NCBI GenBank assembly: GCA_902728285.1
Contig: CACVBU010001117.1
Location: forward strand, 992,001-1,056,000
DNA: 64,000 nucleotides
Source: Clytia hemisphaerica
Lineage: Eukaryota > Cnidaria > Hydrozoa > Leptothecata > Clytiidae
Reading direction: 5' to 3'
Numbering within the stretch: position 1 is the stretch's first letter; every line of letters starts with the position of its first letter. The notes beneath the pieces are model-generated. The model was not told where the DNA came from. It saw only the letters and a program-made list of their open reading frames with translations, and made no database searches. The position numbers were made by a program, and so were the translations under genes. This document shows positions 12,801 to 24,800 of this stretch, piece by piece.

Positions 12801-15800
12801 TATTTTTTAGGAGTGTACATATCATTTCGGAGAGTAGCGAAAAAATTGCTTTGGCTTTCCAGTATGAATTTTACGAGTTCATTTACGTTGAAGAAGAAAA
12901 CACTTATATGAATGTAATTGGTACGATGAATAGAACTGAAGGTGCGTGAAGAAATAGTTGTTTAATATTGCATAATACACGAAAATAAATAGAGATATAA
13001 TAGAACTTTTTCCTAAAGTACGCCACGAACAGCACTTGCCTCATATTCAAACAATTGCCATGGTGATTATGTCCCTTGAGACATTAAATGATTTATTTAT
13101 GAATAGAAAGTAGTTTTAATAAAATCTGCTAGGATTAAATTACCATGACAATAATTTCAAAACGAGGTAAGTGATGCAAGTGATATTCGTAACGTAATTT
13201 GTTGAAAAGGTCTATTAACGGCCTTGAAATTAACACACAAATTATATTTGCCCTTTTCAATACCACCTTTACACTACGACCACTATCAACTTAAAAACCT
13301 CACTACAGTCGAGTCTTCATAATAGCTCGAACACGTACGGGGAAATTATTATTTCGAGTTCTATGGAGTAAGGTTTATAAGACAGGGTTAACGGAAGAGA
13401 CAATAAAACTTGTTTGAGTTACACGTTTTTTTTTAATTAGAACCTAGTTTATAAGAACATTGAGGCTGAAATTGGTCGAAAAAGCTCAGCTCAGTTTGGA
13501 AAAAAATGACAAGAAACTAAAATTTTTTCCTCTTTTCAAGCAGTTTTAACCGAACTTAGGGATGGATTTTCTAAAATCGAGAGTCAAATATTGTCCAAAT
13601 TTTACCAATTTTAAGTGCTCTTTATTTTGCATGATATTGTCTATTTAGAGTAGTCTGAAAAATTAAAAACGCATTTAAGAACATTTTAGGCTGAAAATTG
13701 CTAAAAAAAATAAGCACATCTAGTCTCAGCCAAATTTTAGGTGTTCTAATAAAAAAAAACGTGTAAACAGACGTTCGAGTTGAAGAGACTCTTTTGTATA
13801 TATTTTGTCAAGATTTCTAATCTCATTTTACAATTTTCTATCTTAGATGGTTTAATTTTCGAAAAGACTGATCAAGCTCCTCCATACATTTACCATTTCC
13901 ATAAATCAAGCAACGAACTAGTGAAAGTACAAAGTAGTGATAACTCGTCTATCATTCATATCAATGAAGCTAAAACAGCTATCAGTGATATTTTTGGAAA
14001 TCGTTTCAGTATACATTATGGAGATAATCAACTCGTGGACAGAATTCAACAATTTGAAAACGATGTTTTGATTCATACCGTAGAGTATGTTAAATATTTT
14101 GTATTTAAAGTGGTTTTAAATTTGTTTTATTCTTTATCATAGCTTGTACGCAAAACAGTTCCTCGAGAATAGGACAAGTACATAGTGAGGTTTAGCCATA
14201 GATCTGTAAAGCCCGAAGGGCTAGATCCGCGGCCTTTATCGCGAAAAGTGAAGCAAGTTTTGGTAGGATTTCCTACCAAAGAAATCACGTGACAACAAGT
14301 AATTTCAATGGTTTGAGAGATGCAAAATAGCGTTTGCCGCCTACTTTTTTTTATCTCGCGCTCCAAAAACAATTAAAATGCTAGATACTATCCATCGGCA
14401 CGAAATTTAAAAAGTCAAATTTTTGCTTCACTTTTTTTTGGCTGGAGAAAGCTTAAAGCTGCCTATCTAGCCCTTCGGGCTTTACAGATATCTGTGGATT
14501 TAGCTAGGTTTATCTTAGACTTGATCGACATTTTGCCATTCTATCACCGAACAGTTGCTGCACTTAGCGAAATCATGATTTTCCAAAATGGGAAATATAG
14601 TAGAAAAAGATATTTGACAAATTTGCCAAATTTCTTTGCAATTGGATGTAAATATCACATTTACTAAAATGTAAATTCGACTCCTTCAAATCAAAGGAAA
14701 AATGATATTTCCTAGGAATGGGAAATATAACAAAGTCAAATCTGTATATTTCTAATCTCATTAGGAAATATTTTAATTAGGAAGTATTTTATTCCTGCTA
14801 TACACCCCTGTGTCACAGACCCGGTGAACCCCCCGCCCCGGTGGAAAAATTGGCCAAAAAATCGTTCCCGGTGGAAAAAATACCCTAGATTTTCAACCCC
14901 ACTGGGAAATTGCACTATGATTCTATCCCCATTGAAAATTGAATGGAAAAAATTGGACTCCAAAACCATCCCCACTGGAATTTTTGAGCTGGAAACAATG
15001 GATTTTCTATCCCTATTGGGATTTCGATAGAAATTTCATCCCCACTGAGGGAAAAGGTTCCACCGGGGCACTGAGACAGGGGTGTTACTATATTTCCATT
15101 TTGGAAATCCATGATTTCGCCTAGTGTTGAGACCAACTACCATTTTGGTAAAGGTTTCTTTCAACGAATCACAGGCATTCCAAATAATTAGTGACAATGA
15201 GGCAGAGTTTAAAAATTACTGCTAATTACTAGTTTACTTCAAATAGCTGATCGGGAAATTAGTAATTAGTAAAAGAAACCTTCACAACCCCGAACGACTT
15301 TGCCGGAGTTTTTAAGTAAGAGTGATATCGTTTGTTTACTCATCAATTTCAATTTACAAGCTTTTTGATATTGGATATGGAGCAAGATTGGCAAGAAAGA
15401 GGAAAACATTATTTTGCTTATATCAGCACAATATAACAATAGACAGGCACTGTCCTGATATGTACACTTATGTAAAAATTAGACTTTTAAGAAAACTAAA
15501 TCTTCTTTATTCATGATATGCACCATTGCAATGTCTTCCGTTCCACCCAATAGCTGATTGGTTGAAAGTGACGTATTGACTGCTTTTACGTCACTTCCAA
15601 CCAATGAGCTATTGGTTCCGTGACGTAATGTCAGAAGAAATTGCAGTGGTGCATATCATGAATTGTAGAGTCATTTTTTTCTTGATTTTCTTTCAGTTAT
15701 GTTTACGACGAAGCCAACTTCTTGACAAAAGTTGTTTTAGACTTAAACAAAGAACAGCATTATTACTATTCGTCACGTGACTTCACGCTTGTACGCACTG

Positions 15801-18800
15801 TTAAGCAAGATACTAACCATTGGATAGAACACGAGTATAATTCTAACGGACACTTGATCGCTTCTCGGACAAATGTATTCGGACACCATTCGCAATCCTA
15901 TGAACAAGAAGGCGTTGGACATCTCATTATAAAAGAAACGCCGGGAGATAAGAAAACCGAAGTCAAATTTAACTCTGGTGGAAAAGTAGTTTGGTCCCGT
16001 TCGCAAGGTTCATTTCCCAAACTTGAAGTATTTAAAAATGATGGGCGAACCATCTATATGGATGATATGGTTAGTAAATATGCAAACTTCTTTATGAAAT
16101 GGTATTTAGAAGAGGAGCTGTTATTTTTCGCGACCTTCTAGAAATCAAAACTTCCAGAAGCTGCTATATACTGAACAATATAAGATTTTCTATTTATAAT
16201 CTAGAATAGTGCTTCTCGATTTTATTGTGGATATTCTTAACTTTTTGAGGAAAATCATCCTAAAATATCCTTCACGGTATCTTTAGGTTAGCATCCAAAT
16301 TCACCCAAAATTCAACATGCAATACAAATTTCAAGCAAAAAATATAGCATCTTTGTTAAAGTTTTTAGCATTACTGGGAGATAATTGATAATTTCAAGGT
16401 AGAAATGCTTTAAAGATGGTAGACTTAGGTTCTGTTGTCAAATTCAATGATGTTGATATTTTTAACATATCCTTATTTTCTTGGCAAATTCACCATGAAT
16501 GAATATTATCCTGATGGAATATTATATTCTTATAAGAAAAGCGTGTATTTTTTCTCTTACTTCTAGCTTCTTCTCGATGAGGTGACCAATGACGATCTTG
16601 TTCAAACATCCATCAATGCCGAAGGTGCCATTTCATCAGTACAATATTCTGAGAATGGTCGATCCTTGGTCAAACTGACTGATGGAAACGGGGTCACTTA
16701 CCATAACACATTCCTTGAAGACAGTAATTTAAATGTGACCACGTATCCTGATGGTTTGACTGAAGAATATAAATACAACGAAAAAGGTAATTTAATCAGC
16801 ATCCAATCAAGAGATGAGGAAATAACCAACTATTTATACGACCAAGATCAAAGGCTCAATCAAAAAAAATCCAAAGAAACATCCACCACTTATGAGTACT
16901 TCAATACCGGCCTGTTAAAGAAAGTAAAAACGAAAGATAGTACAGTTGAGATAAGTTATGATGAAAATAAAAGACCTGTGCGTGTTACTTATGATGGAAA
17001 GACTAACTTATTTTACAAATATAATGATATTGGTCAGCGTGTTTCACTAACAGACTCATCTGGTCTGTATAATATCACATATCATTATGACGTGAACGGG
17101 AGATTCGTTTCTGCAAAACAAAATGGCCACCATAGATTGTTGAAAGTAAATCACGGGAATGGAGTGATCGACTCTTTTGAAACTGGTGACAAAACTGTCA
17201 CCTCCCTCAAGTTTCTTAACCGAACAGGAGCTTTAGAGAAAATGAGTATCAAACGAAAAACCGGTGAAGAGCAGGTTTTTGAATACCAATATGATAGGTT
17301 AGGCCGAAAAAAGAAAATCGAAGAAACGTATGGGAATACAAAAAGAGTCTGGAAACTAGCTTATGATCGTATCTCACAGCTGATTGGCTTTGATAATGGA
17401 GGTAATATTGAGAATGAAATAACTTATGATGATAATTGGAATCGGAAAAGTATGAAAACAAAACAAAAGACATTTGAGTACCAAACGAATGACATGAATC
17501 AGTTACTCTCGGTCAACACTGATGAACAAATTACATACGATTTAAATGGAAATTTGATACGCGTTGAAAACCTTGCCGAACAAATGGATCAAAAATTTGA
17601 ATATAATGATGGTCAAAAATTGAAATCCTTCTCAGAGAAAAGTCAAACTTGTTCGTATGTTTACGACGCGCTTGATCATTTGAAGCAAGAAATATGTGCT
17701 GGAGTTGTGACAGACTTTTTGATCGATCCATTTGGTATGTTTGGTGCAGACATCATTGGAGAGGTAACACAATTTATGAAACTCCTCAAACTTTACACAA
17801 AGGGTTATGTTATGTAGAAGCAAGTCAGCAATCGTCCAAATTTCCAAGAGCCCCCTCCCCAAGCGGACCCTCAATCCATGTAATCACGCAATTTTTTTCG
17901 AAACTCGCGCATTCACGTAAATCTTTCTCGAGTTTCAAGCAGAAAATCAGAAAATGGGGGAACATTTTGAAAACCGAGAAAGTTACATCATCGGAGAAAA
18001 AAGAGAAATATCACGTATTCACACACGAAATAGTGCAAATTCCCGTATTCACGCAATTTGGATTTTTACGTTCACGCAATTTGTTTTAATTCGTGCATTC
18101 ACGAAACTGAAAAAGCCCATCTACGCACTCACGCAAACCGCTCGGAGGGGGGGGGGGGTTCAAGCAGGTACACGACGTTATTTCAACGTTAATCTAACAT
18201 TAAAGGGACGTTGAAACAATATATTATGTTTCTACTTTACCTTGATAAACCATGGACTAAGCTATATCCGTCATCTCTGATCGGATTTTTTTAAAGGAGT
18301 GATACCCTAATGGTAGCTATACTTGATGTGGGTATCAAATCTTAATACAATAAAACTCTCGGTTTTTAAATGTTTTGACCTGCAATGAGTACTATTAGGG
18401 TACCAGTAGCGTAGACAAGGAGGAGGCGCAAAATTTGTGTAGGAGGGCAGATTTTTATAACACAGTAATTATCTTTTTATGTCATGAATAGATAATTGCA
18501 TTGTCATAAAAATCTGCCCTTCTACACAAATTTTGCGCCCCTCCTGTCTACGCTACTGGGTACCACTCTCAAGAAACCCCAATTTCGTTTGGACCGGGGT
18601 CGAGAAAATTTGTCCAAGTTATAGAAAGGAAAGCTACCAGTTGGGTTGCGATTGAACTGAATGTTTAGATGTAGTTGATACTAAGCAGAGTGGTACTTTA
18701 GGGGAATTCAGGCTTTTTCTCTACTTGCTTTTACATACTAAGCATTTTAAAACACAGTGAGTTCTTTTTTTCAAGGCCTTCAATTCTTTGTTTATTTCTG

Positions 18801-21800
18801 TTTTTAGTTTACTGGTGGAAATTCAACTTACTTTTTCCACGGAATGGAACATGGACTGATCAGTCAGTTGCAAGTTCATAACAACAATGCAATGTTTTAT
18901 TATCAATTCGATCATATCGGGTCAGTAGTTTGGTTTTAAAAACTTTTCTTTTGAGGGGTAAATTTTCTTGACCCTTTTACAATGCACTTTTTTTAAAAGA
19001 ACAATTTAAAGATAAATTTGAAATTAGAAAATTGAAATTTTCTAAAACCAGGACTATTGCCCCTGAAAAAGTAAGTATATGGCCTGCAATCTAAAGCATT
19101 TTATATAGAAAAGAATATAAGAAAACGAAAACGACACAAGGTCCAAAGCTTCATTCAATTTATGACCAAATCTAATTCTAAACTCTATTTGTAGGTCAGT
19201 TATTGGTATGACAGATGTCCAAGGTCAGATTGTAAACACATACACATATGATCCATTTGGAAATATCCTTATCAAAAATGAACAATTTCAAAACCCATAT
19301 CAGTTTATCGGTCAATGGGGTGTAAAAACATTACCGCATTTATTGGGTGTCTATAGTATGAGAAATCGGATCTACTTTGCTCGATATGGGCGTTTTGGGG
19401 CGTTAGATCCAATTGGATTTGGTGGAGGATATATGAATCTTTATTGTTATGTTGGTAACAATCCTACAAAAGGTTGGTTACTGGTTACTTGTTTTTTTTT
19501 TATTTCTATAACAAGCTTTTTTATAAGAACACGAGGCTGATGTCCAAAAACATGAGTTTGAGAGGTTGCAGATGGAGGCTGTTCTTTCAAGAAAGGATTG
19601 CAAAATAATAAAAAAACAGACGCACATTTTTTTTCAACCCGGGGTGAAAAAGAAATTGTGTATATGTACATGTAAAAATCTGCCAAAATTCGCCTAAATA
19701 CCTGTATACAAAAACAGTGTTTTCTTTATAGACCGGAGTGAATTTCACCCCGGGGTGACATTTTTTTTTATTTCACCCCGGGGTGAATTTCACCCCGGCT
19801 ACGTGTAACCACCGCCTTAAGAAGATCGTAATAAGAACATCTAAGCCTAAACATTTCAAAATATTAAGAACCCATTCTGAATCAAAACTTAGCTGGTTCT
19901 TATAAAAAAAAGCGTGTACTTGTTTATAAAATTTCTGATTTTCGAAGCACATCATTTTCTTCTAAACAGGAGCCGATCGATTATATGTTTTGAAGGAAAA
20001 GGATTATAAACCAAACTAAATTTTGCTTCAATATTTTAGAAAAACTAGAAATTCTCTCAAGGTAGGTTTTGAAATCTAAATATTCTGGGTTCAGAAAGTA
20101 AGGTTCACCTGGTCTAAAGTGTATTCTTTACTCAAATAAAAAAAAAGATCAAGAATCAATATCAAGGAAATTTTCTGTTTTGTTTCAGTTATTGACCCAC
20201 AGGGAACAATTCCTTTGATTCTCGTAAGCGCTGCATGGAATGTTGGTATATATCTTGTTGATCAAGGCATCAAACATTACAATGGCGAAGGAGGTGATTT
20301 TATTGATAATAAAAAAGCTGATTGCCATTGAGAATTACCATATTCACATGATTTGTGCAAAAATTTTAAGTTTTTGTGATCATTCAATTGACTTGGAATT
20401 CAAGAGCTCTTTTCCATTGCTGTTGTTGTTTTTAGTAAAACTTAAGGTGGATTACATCTGAAGGGGAGAATCGATTATCAATCCCTGTGTCGACATAACA
20501 ATTCAGAACAAAAACAAAAACCAAAGCTGACAATCAGTTATACGAATTCTTTTATAAACTTAATTTATGTTCCCCTCGCCAAGGCCATTGTTTCAAGAGG
20601 GGGGATGGGTACCATTTCAAAGCTTATAATCATATTATTGTATATCCTTCGATTTCTTTCTCTTCAGATTCTGGTACAAAATTTTGGGCAGGTCTCGCAG
20701 GAGCGACTGTTTCAGGGCTCATTCCGATCCCTGGAACCGGTGATGCATATGGAAATATAGTGAAACAAAGTATTAATATCATGTTTGGTGATCAAGAAGT
20801 ATTCGACCTTAAAGACTATGCAAAAGATGTTATCACGGGATTAATACCTTTTGGTTTGGGCAAAGCGAAACATATAACTAAAGGAGTTCGTGGGAAGGGT
20901 AAAGTCATTTGTTTACAAACTAATTTTTATATCACCGCTTCTTCTTATGTAGTCTGGTACACAGACCCGATATCTACTGTTGAATTCATTACCGTAGATG
21001 GTCTGTCTGTCATTGTCTTTTCTGATTTAAGAATTTTCACGATGGAGTGCGGGGGAGAGAGGGGAGACGACGGGAGAAGTGTCGCTATTTATAAATCATC
21101 ACAGTGGTTTCGGGAACTTTTGTTATCAAAACAGACAATGCGCTTCGTCCGTTACCAGATTTTCTCGAGATTTCATCAATAGTTTTTTTCCGATTTTCAT
21201 GCCGAGAATCACCTGAAAACGGTTTTTCTTGAATTTCTCGAGCTCCACTTTTTTCATGAAATTTTGCAAAAAGATTTCCGGTCAAAAAATCTGGAAATAT
21301 GCTGGAAAAGCCAGTTTTTTTGGCATTTTCTCGAGCTTTTATCATTAGTTTTTTTTCCCGATTTTTTGCACAAAGATGCGTAATAGTAATGCCAAACACA
21401 TGCCCGAGTACGATTTTTGGGAAAAATTTTTTTCCAGTAGGAAATATGCCGGAAATAGCCGTTTTCGCAAATTTTCATTTGACTTTTTCCGAATATTCAT
21501 TATTGTTTTTTCACACGAAAACATTGATAACAATGCCCACCATCAGCATGATTCAATTGTCAATAAAACTGATTTTTGAAGCCGGAACTTTCTAAAAAGC
21601 CAAGAATCTCCGGAAAAAGGGTTTCTTTCTTGAATTTCTTGAGTTGTTCTGTATCATTCTGTATTTTCATACTATATAATTTGCCATTTTTCCGATTGTA
21701 TTATTACATCAATCTTCAGGTAGGTCCACTCAGCTTGTTTGTATAAGAATTGATATAGTCTTGGGAAATATGATGAGTTTTGTTTTAAGTATTGTCAGAT

Positions 21801-24800
21801 TTTATTGAAATAGCGTTTACGAGTTCTATAAAATAATTGTCAGTCGCAGCATCACTTTATCAAAATGGCAATAGAACTGTCTTTTTAATATTTCTCGAAC
21901 GGGAAGGTGGTGTTCCCTAAAAAGGATATATTTTCCCGATTTGATTACCAACAGAAAACCGATTTTTAGTACTCCGTTCGGGAAGTTTGTAAGAGGCATT
22001 TACCTGGTGAATAGCCTTTCTACCCGGTGAATATTATCTATTTTCCCTCCTTTACAAGAGATGTTATTTATCTTCCGTGACCATTTCCGGGGTGCTCAAA
22101 GCCAATTTTCCCAATTGGGAAACATGAAACTCTAGCGGTTTTGAGAAGTTTTCAACCTTCCTGTTCGGGAAATATTTCTGGCAATCTATACTTTCTCGAC
22201 CTCGACCTCGACCCTAACCTTCGAAAAAGGCCGACCCTGGACCCTTGGAAAAAGCCGAAAAGCCGAACCTCGACCAAAATACAATAAAAAGCCAACCCTG
22301 AACGCTTTAGCAGTTTTTATAAGAATTTTTTGGATGAATATTCCATAAACTTATCATTAGAACACTTTAAGAATGGTCGTCGGTCGGCGGGGGTGGGGGA
22401 GGAGGAGGAGATCATTCGTCACAAACCCCCCGCCCCAGGTCATCATATTATTGACCAACATTTAAAATCAGCCTCGTATCCGTATATCCCATGATATAAC
22501 TTACGTTTAACTCTCAGTAAAACGTCAGTAAAAAGTAAATAATACGACGAGGTAAGAGGTTGACATATTCTTAGAAAAAAGCGTGTATCCCACCCCTGCT
22601 TGTCTCCGAGATTTTTGATATTAGGATATATGTCAATCTCATTTCAAAACCCTGCCAAAAAGCTATTTTTTCACCCAGGGTCGGCCTTTTATCTTATTTG
22701 GGTCGAGGGTCGGCTTTTTCCAAGGGTTGAGGATCGGCCTTTTTCGAAGGTCAGGGTCGAGGTCGAGGTCGAGAAAGTATAGATTGCCAATATTTTCCGT
22801 TTTAAGGCAATACTTGCTATTTCGATATAGTGTTGCCAAATGATTGTACAGCTTGTATATCCACAGGCTCGACTTCAAAGAAGGCACGGCATGTGGAACC
22901 CATGATACATATTTCACTATTTATACACTTTTATTTTGTGTTTTAGTCTGGGCTGAAAGATTGAAGAATTTGCGTGGAAAAAGTAAGACTATAATTTCTT
23001 TTATAGGTCCTTCCTTTCTCCTTCTTGAACCCTTTCTAAAAAAATAACCGTACTCTATAAAAACAAAAGAGCTTGGCTATACCTTTATAGTCAAAATCCG
23101 AACATTTTTTGAAATTTTCCAAGGTTTTCTCTCAAATATAGCTAAAAAACAGACCCTGATATTCTTATGAAAAAGAGTGTCAAGAAGAAAATATCACTGA
23201 ATGGTCCTTCTTTACAGTCGTTGAAAGGGAGGCCCCCATGAGGTAACTCACTCACGATATCACGCAATATTTGTCTTCAATCACGATCACGCAAATCAGC
23301 AAAAAAATTGAAAATCACGCATCCCTTTGAAAAAGGCTTAAAAATCTTTCAAATTGCGATCACGTTTTGACCTCTCATCACGCAATCACGAAGAAAAAAT
23401 TTCCAAATCACGTAATCACGCTAAAAAAAAGTCCCTATCACGTTCTTACGAAATCCGCTCGGGGGGCCTCTTTTATATCATGAATATGTTTTTTTTTTGA
23501 AAAATATACAATACAGTTAGTTAGGCACAGGTCATAGTAAAAAAAATCTAAAAAAAAATCAAAATATTAGAATATAGAAAGAGATTAAGAAAGAAATTAT
23601 ACAATAAAGCTTAAGAAAAAAGCATCGTCGTAAAACCAAAAATTTTCAAATCTTTTGTAGGCTGGCAAATAATTGGTGGAAACATTAAGAAGATTCCTAA
23701 AGCTGGTAAATGGTTAGCAGAACAGGCTAAAAAAAGGATTAAAAATTTATTTGAAGGCATAGAAAAATATGTTGATGGGAAAATTAAAGATCAAATTTGG
23801 AATTTTATTTCTTGCAAGAATGGTACATCGGCAACAGTTTGTGATGCACCAAAATTATTTGATGACTTTTTGGAATGGGTTTTATCTATTGATCCGGTAA
23901 GTTTCCCCAAATTAATTACTTTGTAATGTACGGGAGCTGTGCAGGGGTGGAGGGTAATTTTTACACCCATCTGAAAGTCTCTCACAGGAGTTTTACTTTA
24001 TTTTCTATTATAGATCAGCGGAACCTCAAAATTCAATTTTTATATTTAATTATATGTTTTACTGGATTTATTAATTCAATAATATCTTCTTTTTGTAATT
24101 TTTGCCAGAACGACATTATTGGACCAGCAGGGTATGGCGATGGCCATTTCATACCGCTAAATACCGATCTCAAGTACAAAGTCCGATTTGAAAATGACAT
24201 CAATGCAACTGCGCCTGCGCAAAAAGTATTGATTATGTCACAACTAGACGATGATTTGGATTTGACAACTTTTGAATTCTGTTCCTTTGGGTTTGGGAAT
24301 TATACTTTTGTTGAAAAAAGATGCAGCCCGGTTGTTCAGGTAAGGCATTGAAACCAGGGGGGTCACTGACCTTGATGATCGACAGGGACGTGCCGCTGGA
24401 GTTTCAAGTGGGACCCTGTCAGATATGAATATTTGGTAAATTTGGGACCGTGTCAAAAAGAAAAATTGAAAAGTTATCCTATTTTCACCTTAAAAGGAGG
24501 CAAAAAATGACTAAAAGTAGACAAAAATTGAAAGATTTTCTAATTTCCATCCTGAAAATTGTACAAAATAGCCAAAAGTCAACCTTGTTAGTTACACTCC
24601 TTGAAAATTAGTAAATTTGAGACCCTGTCAGATAACTTCAGGACCTAAAAAAGGGGGCCTTGACCAGCAGCATGTCCCAGTACCCGAATTTGCCTGAATG
24701 AACCCCTGGGCATCGAGTTTTCCGTTTTCAGATCAGGCATGCTTTCGCTTTTCCATCGGCCTCTAACTTTTCTCAACTATCTTTTAAGAGGATAAATTTA

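Noticed and set aside
17694-18214. Frames beyond exon 13 (131 and 86 codons)
   Set aside because: They run through the exon 13 donor into a CACGCAAT-array repeat; reading frame of the RHS protein ends at the splice site.
12811-20293. Teneurin orthologue
   Set aside because: YD repeats and RHS core are shared, but there are no EGF array, NHL or TTR-like parts before the shell, and the membrane helix is at the C-terminus.
21085-21600. Overlapping short frames on both strands
   Set aside because: The region is repetitive (TTTTTCCGA / GGAAAA words) and the frames are incidental.
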